A stretch of DNA of 64,000 bases from Byssochlamys sp. IMV 00236 (lineage: Eukaryota; Ascomycota; Eurotiomycetes; Eurotiales; Thermoascaceae). Each line of letters starts with the position of its first letter. The stretch's first letter is position 1. Of this stretch, positions 27,372 through 38,371 are shown in pieces. The translations under genes and the position numbers were made by a program. The notes under the pieces were generated by a model. The model did no database searches and had not been told where the DNA came from. It saw only the letters and a list, made by a program, of their open reading frames with translations. The stretch spans positions 1 to 64,000 of the forward strand of contig MSJH02000629.1 of assembly GCA_001931875.2 (NCBI GenBank), in the 5' to 3' direction.

Positions 27372-28690
27372 ATAAGACTATATTTAATATAATAACTTAT
27401 ACTCTAGTAGTCTCTATTATAATTATTAATATACTAATAATATTTACTACTTATTATAGCTAAGCTATTCTTTAAGCTAATATTATATAAGCTTTCTTAA
27501 ATAAGAAATTAAAATATAATATTTATATATTTTAGCTTACTAGCTTTTATAAAGATAAAGGTAATATTTTAGTTTATAAACTAGATTAAGCTTTTTATAG
27601 ATTAACTCTCTTTATAAAAATATAATATAATACCTTAGCAGAGTATTTACTTAGTACTAGGTTTAGACTATTTCTATATAATCTCTATCTCTAGATTTTA
27701 ATTATTATAGAAAATATCTATATTATTATTTATATTAATAATTTTTTTATATATACTCTTAAATAATTTATAATAATATCTTTAAATAATTTAAGATAAA
27801 GAACTTAAGGCTTATTAAGTATTATTTAGGAATAGAAGTCTTCTATAATAAGAAGAGTATATAATTTATTTAGATAAAATATATATATAAATTTATCTAA
27901 TCTTTTAAATAGAAAGATTTTAGCTATATTAAATCTTTTATAAATTCTAAGCTTTAAATTAATAATAAGCCTAATTCTATAGTTAATATTAAAAAATATT
28001 AATAAGGTATTAGCTGCTGCTAATAGCTAGTTACTAAGACTTATCTTAATTTATCTAAGATTATAAGCTTATTAGTTAAAAAGAATTTTTACCTAACTTT
28101 AAAGAGTTATATAGCTTTAAAGTATATTATATATTATTTAGCTAAATATTCTAATTATAATATTATATATTATAGAGATAATAGAGATATTAAACTCTTA
28201 TAAGCCTATTATAACTTTAATTATATTAAAAATTATAATAAATATTATTCTATATTAAGATATATTTTTATACTTATTAGTAGATTTATTTTATAAAAGA
28301 TTTATAAGTAGATCTATATCTTAATTAGCTTTAATAAGGCAGAATATATAGCTGCTTCTAAAGCTATTAAAAAAGCTTAATAAATATACTGTTTAATAAT
28401 TAATATAGGTATTATAAAAGATATTAGTTTAATTACCCTAAATATTAATAATAATAAAGCCTAAGATTTAATTTATGCTTTTACTAATATTAAATGCTCT
28501 AAATATATTAATATATAGTTTTATTATATCTGCGATATACTTGTCTAGAGTATAATTAATTTAAAATATATTAATTTAGCAGATAATATTGTTAATAGTT
28601 TTATTAAAGGGCTAATAATCTTAAAATTCTAGATATAGCTTAAATAGCTTAGCTTAACTATAACTACTTAACTATATAATTAGACTATTT
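27372..28690 (+). mobile_element. Copia-type retrotransposon fragment (RT and RNase H), RIP-degraded
   Basis: Plus-strand translation gives the C-terminal half of a Copia Pol. QAFLNKKLKYNIYI near 27480 is the early RT. YINNFFIYTL near 27735 stands in for the YVDD catalytic box. FKIKNLRLIKYYLGIEVF at 27785–27840 is the classic end of Copia RT. RNase H follows at about 28290–28650, with FNKAEYIAASKAIKKA for the conserved S-TEAEY-A-SEA-KEA motif and ADNIVNSFIKGL for the final VAD–TK segment. Gag, protease, integrase and the RT N-terminus are not seen upstream, so it is truncated or split by the repeat block just before it. Confidence 0.85.
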
Positions 28691-28785
28691 ATTTCTTTAC
28701 TTTTATATACTATCTGCTTTCTAGTTAGTCCTATTTATTTATATTTAATTATTTAAATAGTTACTATATATTCTCTAGTGCTTAG

Positions 28786-28960
28786 TGTAAGGGTAGGTAT
28801 TAAAGGCCCCCTCTGGCTACCCCTTTTAGCGCCCTGCTCCCTAGCGATTATATGACCTAGCGAGCCTATATAGGCTTCGCCTAGCTCCTAGATCCAATCA
28901 AGCAAGCTTTCTCCCGCTTCCTTCAGATTATAGGTTCAAGCCTGGTTGGTAGTAGAGCTG
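28786..28960 (+). repeat. Possible Copia 3' LTR fragment at the edge of the RIP block
   Basis: About 100 bp after the Copia RNase H end, normal base composition returns abruptly with TGTAAGGGTAGG followed by a CCCC/GGC-rich stretch. It contains a long imperfect inverted repeat at 28857–28884 centred on AGCCTATATAGGCT, with a TATATAGG that could be an LTR TATA box. Position and the TG start suggest an LTR, but no second copy and no clear CA end were found, so this is inference only. Confidence 0.35.
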
Positions 28961-30352
28961 CCACTTGCGGGATAGCATTCAGCCTGGTGCATCCAATTGA
29001 CTTTCCTTTCCCCGCTGATATCGAGGTAGCTAGGTTATCTACTACGGGGATCAAGAGGCTTATGCGCCAAGTTAACTTACAGAGTAATAACTAATTATCA
29101 TTATCAGTTTAACTGAGTTTGTTAACATCCGACAACTTATCAAGAACAAGCCTTTTTGCCCCTTGTGTCAGACGGATAAGGCCCTAAGACGCTGAAGCTT
29201 GGCCATTTTAGGCAACTCGTTTGGATAACCTTGTCACACCCCACATAGGTTATTATTATTATCATCATCTTCTTCTTCTTCTCTCCGGAAAAACAACCGC
29301 CGCCTTCTCCCCTACATCGACTGGGACCTCAAGCGACACTAGTTAACACAGGCGAGGTTGTTGTTTCTACCCCGCATGGAGGAAGACAGGTAATACGGAT
29401 ACTCGAGTGGCTGTCCGCCGCTATCAGAAGCTCAGCGGAGGGGACAGGTTACCGCTCGGACATGGCCGTTACAACATTCCAATCCAAGGAGAAGGATGAT
29501 AATTGGACAGATCTAACCACTGGCTCTGCTCGCGAACTTTACGCTGGTCCAGATAAGAGACTCCTTACCAGGCGACGCAACCCCCAGTGCATACCATATC
29601 TACGGTATGTACCGGAGAGTCGAAAAAATGTGTCGAATATTCCATCCCTGGGAACACTCTGGTTCGCCATTATGGGATCACAGGGGGCTTTGCGACGATG
29701 ATTCGAAAGAACTAACTAACTACCGTTATCATATGCACTCGAGATAGCCTACTGCCGCTATCAGGGAGCGTTTGCTCTAAGACCGACCACTGGTTTGCCT
29801 CTTCCGTCTCCACTCTCTGATCGTTTCTAGATCAGTGATAACGCCTTTTGGGGGGGAAGAGACAGGCCGCGAGACGCAACAGAAAACGCAACAGAGGACA
29901 CGCGAGCGATCCAGCCAATTCGAAGGATAAGAAAGCCAGTTCTACACCCGCAATATCACCCATCCATGATTCTATCCATCTAGTTGCCCACTTCGTTCGT
30001 GTACGTTACATCTGCGTGTGCCCAATCAAGCGCCACAAACACGAATCTACTCTAGGGCTCGGACATGGCAGCGGTGTCTGTGACCATCCTGGCAAAGCGC
30101 GTTTGAGCCAGCCCAGTATCTGGGTTCCCACAGGAGCTCTGATAAGAGTCGGAGGACCGGCGGGTGGACTATCTCATGGCGAAACAAGCGCCATTGCGCG
30201 CAGTGTTATATACTGCCAACACCGTCTCCCGGGTCTCTATCCTGACCAGGTCAACATTTTTTCGCCCTCTCCCTTGTTCTTCTTGAGACCACGGTGATCC
30301 CGTTGACTGTTCCCGCGCCGCCAGCGGCTGGCGATTTCGATCAGCTCCCACC
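28961..30352. other. Intergenic region between RIP block and OPT transporter gene
   Basis: Base composition is normal. A short microsatellite-like tract (TTATTATTATTATCATCATC, then CTTCTTCTTC) lies at 29249–29283. No convincing gene is present: the open frames here lack codon bias, good start context or recognisable motifs. The right part is presumably promoter and 5' leader of the transporter gene. Confidence 0.6.
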
Positions 30353-32768
30353 ATGGAGGAGAAAGCTACCGAACCGTCGGTGGCAGTGGCCACAGGCATT
30401 GCCGATGAGGCAGCTCCTGATGTCCACCTCAAGAACCTCAAGAAGCAACATGCCTGGGATCCCAATCTTCCGGACGACATTATCGACGAGATTGACCAGG
30501 CTCTTGACACCTCAGACAAGGGTGCGCAAGTGCAAGTTGCCGACGAGTTGCTAGAGAACTCTCCTTATCCGGAAGTCAGGGCGGCTGTTCCTAACTACGA
30601 TGAGGGTGGCCACTCGAATACGATTCGCGCGTGGGTGATTGGTCTGTTGTTCGCCACGATCGGGTCTGCTTTGAACATGCTCTTTTCAATGCGCCAGCCG
30701 TACATTGTCATTCCCTCATATGTTGCGCAGGTAGTTGCGTATCCAGTCGGCTTGGCGTGGGCAAAATGGATGCCTGCAGTCGAGTTCAAGTTCTTCGGCA
30801 TACCCTGCAACCTAAACCCCGGACCGTTCACCAAGAAGGAGCACGCGGTCATTGTTATCATGGCGAATGCAACATTCGGAGGTGGTGCCGCATACGCTAC
30901 CGATGTGCTTCTGGCACAGCGGGCTTTCTACGGCGAGAATTTCGGCTGGGCCTTCGAAATATTTATGTGTATATCAACTCAAATGCTCGGATTTGGGTTT
31001 GCGGGTTTCTTTCACCGGTTCCTGGTGACTCCTGCGGCTCTAATCTGGCCATCGACACTGATCAATTGCAGTTTGTTTACTGCTCTCCACGATCACAGCA
31101 GGCCGGATCCGAGGAAGGTTGCAGGATGGACTGTTGGCAAATACAGGTTGTTCCTGTACGTCATGTGTGGCTCCTTCATCTGGTATTTCTTCCCGGGATA
31201 CATTGCTCCCTTCCTGAGCGTGTTCGCATGGGTTACATGGATAAAACCCCAGAATGTAGTCATCAACCAGCTCTTCGGTGGCTGGACAGGTCTTTCCCTG
31301 ATCCCCATGACGTTTGACTGGACCCAGATCTCTGGGTTCAACTTCAGCCCCCTGATCGCTCCGTGGCACGCGATTGCCAACACTCTCATTGGCATGGTCG
31401 TATTCTACTGGATCACCACTGCTGGTATCCACTACTCAGGCCTCTTCTATGGAAAGCATCTTCCAATGAGCGACTCCAATAGCTACGACAACACTGGCGC
31501 AACTTACGACGTGAGCAGAATCCTGAATGCGAACAACGAGTTTGACTTGCAAAAATACCAGTCCTATTCGCCTCTTTTCCTCACAACCACGTTTTCTCTA
31601 TGTTACGGCCTCTCATTTGCCACAATCATCGCTGTTATCATTCACACAGGCCTGTTTCATGGATCTGAATTGTGGATTAGGTTTAGGAAATTCGGTACTG
31701 AAGAGGAAGACGTTCACGGGCGCCTGATGGCCAGGTTCAAGACCGTGCCATTCTGGTGGTACGCGGCAATCACTCTTATCATGATCGGAATGGCCTTGGG
31801 TGTCGTTCTTGGTTACCCGACACACTTGTCTTGGTGGGCGTTTTTCGTTTCATTGATTATTGCCTGTGTTTGGTTCGTTCCGTGTGGCCTGATCCAGGGG
31901 GCAACCAATATCCAGATTGGATTGAACGTCCTTACAGAATTCATCGTTGGTTATATGCAACCCGGCAAGCCTATGGCTATGATGCTTTTCAAGACCTACG
32001 GCTATATGACCATGTATCAAGGTGTCTTCTTCTGTCAGGACATGAAACTAGGTATGTGACCTCTCATGATCACGACGATATCCAGTCAGCTAATGGAAAC
32101 AAGGCCACTACATGAAAATTCCTCCTCGTGTGACTTTCGCGGCCCAAATGGTTAGTTGCTTGTGGTCATCTGTTGTCCAAATTGGCGTGATGAACTGGGC
32201 TCTCGGCGCGATCAAAGATGTCTGTTCATCCAACCAGAAAAACCGTTACACGTGCCCCAATGGACGAGTGTTCTTCAACGCTTCGATTATTTGGGGCGCT
32301 ATCGGACCCGCGCGTATATTCTCGCCTGGAAGTATCTACTCGCCGCTCCTGTATTTCTTCATCGCCGGTGCTATCTTCCCTGTTCTCATCTATCTTGGTG
32401 CCCGGGCTTTCCCCAAAAGCAAGATTCGATACTTGAACGCTCCCATTATTTTCGGAGGCGCAGGGCTGATCCCCCCTGCAACACCGCTCAACTATCTGAG
32501 CTGGGGCATTGTTGGCTATATCTTCAACTCTTATATTCGCAACAAGTGGAGAGGTTGGTGGATGTACTACAATTACATCGTGTCAGCCGGCCTGGATGTC
32601 GGTCTCATGCTTTGCACGATTTTGATCTTCTGTGCTCTTCAGCTTACCAACACAAGCTTCCCATCGTGGTGGGGAACTAATATCGCTGAGAACACCATGG
32701 ACGCGCTGGACACTGCTGTCCAAGAGCCCGTTCCTCCTGGGGCCACCTTTGGACCGTCCTCTTGGTAG
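30353..32768 (+). CDS. Oligopeptide transporter (OPT family)
   Basis: This is a proton-coupled importer of small peptides or related compounds in the plasma membrane. Two exons, 30353–32051 and 32104–32768, are joined over a 52-bp GT–AG intron (GTATGT donor, GCTAAT branch region, AAG acceptor) and give 787 aa, normal for the family. The family signatures are present: NPGPF at about residues 155–159 and the motif HYMKIPPR created exactly across the splice junction (about residues 568–575). An acidic, soluble N-terminus of ~90 residues precedes a dozen or more hydrophobic segments starting at about residue 92. The ATG at 30353 is in ACCATGG context. It is the first gene right of the RIP block; the next gene is a Zn2Cys6 regulator on the same strand, which could but need not control it. 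The substrate cannot be told from sequence; siderophore–iron or glutathione transport are alternatives within the superfamily. Confidence 0.93.
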
Positions 32769-33548
32769 GGAACTGAACGTGAATATGGAATATCGGTACT
32801 GTGTGCAATAGGGAATTGCACACTACTCCTGTGTTACTAGTATGACTATATAAGACTAAATTTTCATGTTACGAACTTCCCATAATGACTTGATTCGGGC
32901 TACATGGTCCCAGAACTACTCCTAGTATTCTTGTTCGCTGGCGAGTTAATACACTATAGAAGAATGCCGTCCTTCAGGTTCAGCTCTCCGAGAAGAATAA
33001 AACATGATGGAGAGAACTGCACTGGCATTGAATCATGGATAACATTGCAACCTCTAATCCCAGTGTGTAATTGGATCGATGTTTGCTTAGCGGCTAGCCC
33101 CATTATTCTAGCTGCATCGTACACAACCACTCGTTTGCCTTGTCTCGATGTCCATAACTGAAACCCGTACACGAGAAGTGGCCAAGTACGCTGAGATAAG
33201 TACAGCAGGCCAAAGCAACCAGGAACACAACTATCTACCCCGCTTTCCGGGTCTCGCACCTCAGGATCTGTATCAACTAGTCAAAGATTTCCTTCTCATT
33301 ATTGTGGAGGAGATCCAAGGCCTTGGCGATCCCGCACCGCGCCGGCTTAAGGGGAGAAGACGACAATAATAGCCTAGAAAGCTTGCAGGATCCTCAGAGC
33401 ACCGTTAATTCGACCAAGTCTGGTCGCTATATTCACTGTCGACCACTAAATTCAATTCATCCACAGGCTTATCCGATAATACAGTCCTCACTGTATCTTT
33501 CTCATTGGAAGGGGACTCTCCTTTTGCCGTGAGCAGTGTCACGCCGTC
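32769..33548. other. Intergenic region
   Basis: Terminator side of the transporter gene and promoter side of the Zn2Cys6 regulator. Short open frames are present but none shows start context, motif or codon use that would support a gene. Confidence 0.6.
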
Positions 33549-35482
33549 ATGCCCAACACTGGTAAACCCAGCCAAGGCTGCCAACTGTGTCGCCAGCGCC
33601 GTGTCAAGGTTCAATCTGCTTTTGCTGAGCTTTCCCATGCTCGTTGTAGACCAATATTTGCTGACCTCCATTGCTAGTGTGATCTTCAGCGACCACAATG
33701 TCGGAGATGCATCAAGTATGGCGTTGCATGTCCGGGATATCGCGACCAGCAGGAGCTTATGTTCCGGAATGCCAACGCTGCAACCATGGAGAAGCGGAAG
33801 AATAGATCCATGCAGGCCGTTCATCACGCATCATCAAGTTCTGACCCCTCGGACCAATTGACCGTTCATGATGTTAAAATGGCTACGGCTGTTACTGCTG
33901 TCGCCCAGCCAGCACACGTCAGGACCATCTACGAGCACTGGAGTCTCTACTCAGTGCCTATTGTCCTCGACATCTGTCCTGCGCTTGAGCTCCTCGCAGA
34001 CATGTATCATGATACTTTGTCCCAGAATCACTTACCAGATAGCCCCCTTGTGTGGGTATCTCACCTCTTTTCGCGCACGTATACCGCCAATCTGCGTCAC
34101 CCAGTCTCATGTCGTCGGGGTTCCGAACTGGAGACCCAACGAGAACTCAGTAATTATCTGACGAAGACACTCCGTGCGGTTCGTCATGCTCTGCAAACTC
34201 GCGAAGGCGTGCTCAGAGATGACATTCTCCTCACTGTCTGGATGCTCACGAATTATGAGGTAAGATAATTCCTACTGACCTGGTTCGGCACTGAACAAAG
34301 TAATATAAATAGATAATGGTCGGGTCTCTGCGACGGGAGCAAGCTCAGAGTCCATGGCATCTTCACTCTCGCGGTCTTTACAGTATCTTGAAGGCCAGAG
34401 GGACAACGCCTCTGTATACTGCACGTGGACGAGCAGTGTTTTGGTTAGCCTTTATCACGGTAGTATGTCTTCATTCTCTCTATTTCATTGGAAAGATATT
34501 GATCAAATGTCAGCAAATCGGTGCCCTCTCCCTAAACTCCGAGTGTCCCCCCGAATCAGAAGAATGGCTCGGCGTCATTAAAAGTGTTACGGACATAAGC
34601 AAAAGCTACATTTACCATGTTTCCCTCTTCATCGTTAGGACCTGTGCAGTCGCCAGCAAAATCCTGAAAATCCTTAATTCCCGCGACTTTTCGGCTGCAT
34701 CGCGTGACTACGACCGTTTGGTGGCAGAGTTCACGACTGCCGAGCAAAACTATGATGCATTCCTCATGGCCAACCCCATTCCTGCCTCCCTTGCCCCTCC
34801 CGTACTGAATTTCCAACGATCAGGTGTGATCAAAGGCCATCGTTTCCTACATCTTCTTGCCAATTTTCTCACCCATGACCCGGCCCAACGATTCTCTCTG
34901 CCCAACCTCGAGGCACAACGAAACTATTCTGTGCGAAAAATACGAGTCGCGGCGCAGGATATCCTCAATAGTGTGCCTGTCTGTATCAACCATTTCAGTC
35001 GAAGAGGAGAACAGTCGCCGAAACTAGTTTCTGATGCCCTCAGGCTCATATGGCCACTGACAACAATTTGTATCTTCAAACCGACACTACCAGCGCAAAA
35101 GAGAGAAGCGGCGAGAATACTGGATTTTATCGGCAAAGAAATCGGCGTACGACAGGCGTTTGACAGAGACCCTGCGCCGAGGTATCTTCCAGAAGAAGCG
35201 ACAAGCTCGCTTCTTCTCACGGAAATCAGAGAGCGCCGAGCTGTGAAGCAATTCAACCGAAACTTGATGATAACTTATAGGGGCCAACAAAGAGCCCCAG
35301 CGATGGACGTAGTAACAGAACCCATACTCTGGGTTTCTCGTCGAGAAATCATGACTCAGATACAAGGTATGTCTTAGGTCCCACCGGCCACCTACTGAAT
35401 TTATTAATCCCCCTCCTTCCTTTTCTTTTGATTTTTCTTCCCCTCTTTGCCGCCAGACGGGAGGAGATACATAGATAGATAA
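33549..35482 (+). CDS. Zn2Cys6 (fungal binuclear cluster) transcription factor
   Basis: This is a nuclear DNA-binding regulator. Four exons (33549–33608, 33678–34259, 34313–35366, 35457–35482) encode 573 aa. The zinc cluster is split by the first intron: Cys11, 14, 21, 28, 31 and 38 with spacing C-x2-C-x6-C-x6-C-x2-C-x6-C, starting GCQLCRQRRVK and ending CRRCIKYGVACPGY. Introns of 69, 53 and 90 bp all have GT–AG ends, the first two with CTGAC branch sites. The rest resembles the long, mostly helical middle region of such regulators. The start at 33549 is the only ATG that leaves the cluster intact. The last exon is tiny (8 codons) and less certain; reading through the third donor would stop three codons later. 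Target genes are unknown; the upstream OPT gene is a natural candidate. Confidence 0.88.
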
Positions 35483-35887
35483 TTGATGCTATCCTGGATA
35501 TTTCGATAGAGCATAGAGTAGTTACGTCTACAAATTCTAGTCTTATTTTTAGTTTCACATGTTCTATGATACAATTTAACTGACATCAACAGGCTAGCGA
35601 GTGAGACACTGCGTCGACAGGGCATTTCAGAAGCAAACTAACTTTGCTGCGCAACTTCTTCTTCTTCGAACATCCTATAATTCAAAAGCAAAAAGAGCTA
35701 TTGGCACGAAATGTTTCCCCTGTGATATTGGTGATCTTAACCGATCTCCAAGTGGAGATAATAGAATAAGTGAACATATATACTATTTCAACCACGGTGA
35801 GCAGTCCCTGTCCCTCAATATACAGATGCTCCAAATATGGCGACCCAACAGCAGCTAACTTGTCATCGATCGCCGGGTAGGATAGTC
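35483..35887. other. Intergenic region between convergent genes
   Basis: A 405-bp spacer between the 3' ends of the Zn2Cys6 regulator (+) and the SnoaL-like gene (-). It is A+T-rich and holds no supportable coding sequence. Confidence 0.6.
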
Positions 35888-36548
35888 TCAAGAACGACAA
35901 TTCAAGCCCACAGGACCCTCCACCAAAGTATTCCGCTGGTCGGTATAAGTGTAATCAGGAGATTCATTCTCCCTGAGAGCTCTCTCGACCAGTGCGGAGT
36001 CGAAATAGGATCGTACTTCGGCGATTTCGCCACGGGTATTCCAGCGTGTGACCCATGCGAATCTGTTATCATATTTGAGGCCTATACATTATGACACCGG
36101 TTGTCAGCGACCTCTTGTTCTTTCTCCTTGTCCCTCCTCGAGATCATGGCAGTGGTAACTCACCGTTCTTGCAAACGCCCGTTCCATACACCTCTTGCAC
36201 ACTCCATTCACTGTTGCCACCAATCACGTTGAGCAGTTTCGTGGACGGCGCTGGCGAGGTCCGCAATACATTGCCCAGCCTTAGTAGGGTATTATCGGCG
36301 AAGATAGTGACATTGTGATACTGGCCCGCAAGCGGATGAGTGCCCATCATCGTCCAGGTGAAATTTGGTGCGAGGTGAGAGAAGAAGCCAGGGTAATCGC
36401 CTTCGGTGAAGCTGGTGAAGATCTTGGTTATTTCAGCTTTGTCGGGGTATCCGCAGGTTGCGGAACCAGTTGGCGCTGCTGGCACTGCAGCGAGTGTCGA
36501 CACAGATGCGATCAAAAGCACAAGAATGGTGTATATGGGAGAACGCAT
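35888..36548 (-). CDS. Secreted SnoaL/NTF2-like protein
   Basis: Two exons on the minus strand (36548–36164 and 36081–35888) joined over an 82-bp intron (GTGAGT donor, GCTGAC branch, TAG acceptor) give 192 aa. A signal peptide is evident: MRSPIYTILVLLIASVSTLA followed by AVPAAP. The mature part looks like an NTF2-like/SnoaL fold: an N-terminal helix (EITKIFTSFTEGDYPGFFSHL), FTWTMMGTHPLAG, then VYGTGVCKNGLKYDNRFAW, and the typical RGEIAEVRSYFDSALV strand-and-helix end, which is formed only after splicing. Members of this fold are small cyclases, isomerases or ligand-binding proteins; in fungi many are secreted proteins of unknown role. The function here cannot be assigned. It converges with the Zn2Cys6 gene. 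Confidence 0.87.
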
Positions 36549-37457
36549 TGTGGGCAGAGAATTAATATCAGGAACGAAAATCTGAATCGTAGATGGATGA
36601 CGAAAGTGAAAAGATCGTTGATTTCCTTGACCTGTTTGTTGGCAGGATTCCGTGTCCTATAAGTATTCGACCAGATTCAACATACACATCATACACGGTC
36701 CGGCCAAAACACTACATATGCACTATAACCACTTTTAATACGAGAAAAGGTGGCTATGCGGATACTAGTTGCTTGCCTGATGAATTTTCGTTGCGTTATT
36801 ATTGTATAGAAGCGGTGATTGAGCTTGTTTCCCGTTTGGGAAATCCATTCGAAGGTCAATTTTGCCCGATTCGGCAACCCATTCGAGCTGGATACACATC
36901 CTTTCTCGCTCTGGTGTCCAACCTCGACTTTTTCCCTGGTTGGCCAAATAGACACAATGGAAGTTAAAATTATGTTAAAATAAACCCGTGCGAAAGAGTT
37001 TCCAGCAAAACATGCCAGCTGCTTGTGTTTTTTTAGCGTTGGCGCCTGATAAGCTGAACATGACTCCTTTCGATTCGCTCACGGTGGTTGATCAATACTG
37101 CATGCGAGCACAACAAAGTCAAAGCTATCCCATATACCTTGAAGCTTGAAATACTTCTAGGACGTGTCAATGTTTCATATCACCAATCAGCTCTACTGTT
37201 TTCTAATTTTTCCGCCCCTATCCGTGCATATCATCAAGCGTTTGAGCGGGTCGCTTTTCAGGCGTGCCATGCTTAGCTTTTTAGGGGCGGTCAATGCTCG
37301 CTCTGTATTCAACAGTTAGGTAGGTAGGTAGTTAGCTTTTATTGTATTAATATTAATATCCTATCTTAGTCACTTCCTCTCAGATATCTTCCAGTTTTTG
37401 GCCCTATACTTCTTTATATCTCTTTGGGTGCAAAACGAATTCCAGGAAGAAAACAAA
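36549..37457. other. Intergenic region (divergent promoters)
   Basis: A 909-bp spacer between the divergent SnoaL-like (-) and hemerythrin-like (+) genes. Short AGGTAGGTAGGTAG repeats occur at 37319–37332. Open frames within it (for example 36593–36967) overlap likely promoter sequence and show no motif. Confidence 0.6.
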
Positions 37458-38371
37458 ATGGCTTCGTCCACGCTTGGCCCTTTTGAGTCTGATCCCGACT
37501 CCCAGTAAGGGCGCTGATATAGTCAGTTTTTGTTTATGCATCTTCATTAGAGTCGCAATTTACTAAAGTATCAATTGCACTGAAACTGACATTTATTTTG
37601 AATTTCAATAATAGAATGACCCATTCGTCGAGTTCGCGTCTCATATGGCGCTCGTGCACAACATTATTCTCCGCGGCTACAATAGCATATACCTCCAAGC
37701 TCCCGAAGTGAAACCCGCCGATGTACATGATTTCCTGCGTTACTCTCACGCATGGTATGAGTTCGTGATAGGCCATCATGATAGCGAGGAACGCGTCTTA
37801 TTCCCTGGGATTGAAGAAGCAACTGGCGTCAAGGGGATTATGGATACGGATATCCAAGAGCATGGTAAGTTCGTTCGGAATCCATACTCCTTTATCTATT
37901 ATCTATCGGCTAAAAACAAACTATAAACTACAAGCTGCTTTTCACAACGGATTGGAAAATCTGAAAGCATACATCGATGCCTGTCTGGCTACACCATCCA
38001 AATACAGCGGTGTTGAACTTATCAAAGTTCTGGATTCTTTTGGTGCAGCGTTGCATAGCCATTTGCTCCACGAACCAGCGAACCTTCTTGCACTTTCCAA
38101 GTATAGCTTTGACATGAAGGCTCTTGGCGACCATACGACGCAGTATGGTTTGCAGAGATATTCAACAACAGATGTCTTGCCCGTTTTATGGTACAACCTC
38201 GACACGAAGTTCGAGGACGGCAAATGGGAAAGTTTCCCACCGCTGCCTGCTCCGGTGAAATGGTATATGGTCAATGTACTGGGTTGGTGGAGGGGTAATT
38301 GGTGGCGATTTGCTAGTTGCAGTGCTGGCTTGGTGGAGAAGGAATTGCTGTGCTTGCGACAGGATTATTGA
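37458..38371 (+). CDS. Hemerythrin-like protein (first exon out of frame as sequenced)
   Basis: Hemerythrin-like four-helix proteins bind a di-iron centre through His and carboxylates. The secure part is two exons: 37645 (or from 37615) to 37864 and 37935–38371, with a 70-bp intron. Candidate metal ligands are seen in order: MALVHN, then HHDSEE, then EHAAFH formed across the splice, then HSHLLHE. A Trp-rich tail ends the protein. From the internal ATG at 37645 it is 218 aa. A good upstream start exists at 37458 (AAAATGG) with MASSTLGPFESDPDS. The donor reads CCCAGTAAGG, leaving two bases, while the acceptor at 37614 needs phase zero. One missing G at the junction would explain the conflict. 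So the gene is either frameshifted here, mis-sequenced, or starts internally. The function is unknown; fungal members are poorly studied. Confidence 0.75.

Larger units (their letters stand above)
1..28785. repeat. RIP-degraded A+T-rich repeat block (isochore)
   Basis: The whole stretch is extremely A+T-rich. Both strands are nearly free of CpA and TpG while TpA is abundant, the pattern left by RIP, the fungal process that mutates C to T in CpA context within duplicated DNA. ATG codons are almost absent as a result, and no long open frame survives. Translation with stops ignored still reveals Gypsy, Copia and Helitron proteins, listed separately. The right edge is sharp: C and G return within a few dozen bases near 28,785. 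No host gene could be supported inside the block. Confidence 0.93.

Noticed and set aside
1..28785. CRISPR-like or prokaryotic features in the A+T-rich block
   Set aside because: Repeats seen are LTR or tandem units of transposons; introns and RIP signature show a eukaryotic fungal context.
28920..28980. tRNA-like B-box string GGTTCAAGCCT
   Set aside because: The T-stem does not pair and no acceptor or D arm can be folded on either strand.
29462..29701. 79-codon plus-strand frame
   Set aside because: No motif, no typical codon bias, and it lies in the border region next to the RIP block.
29848..30297. 149-codon plus-strand frame upstream of the transporter
   Set aside because: Starts only at TTG, is Arg/His-rich without motif, and overlaps the likely transporter promoter and leader.
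31040..31432. Minus-strand frames inside the OPT transporter exon
   Set aside because: Antisense frames of a strongly supported exon.
36593..36967. 124-codon plus-strand frame between divergent genes
   Set aside because: Starts 45 bp from the SnoaL-like start codon on the other strand, inside promoter sequence; no recognisable domain.
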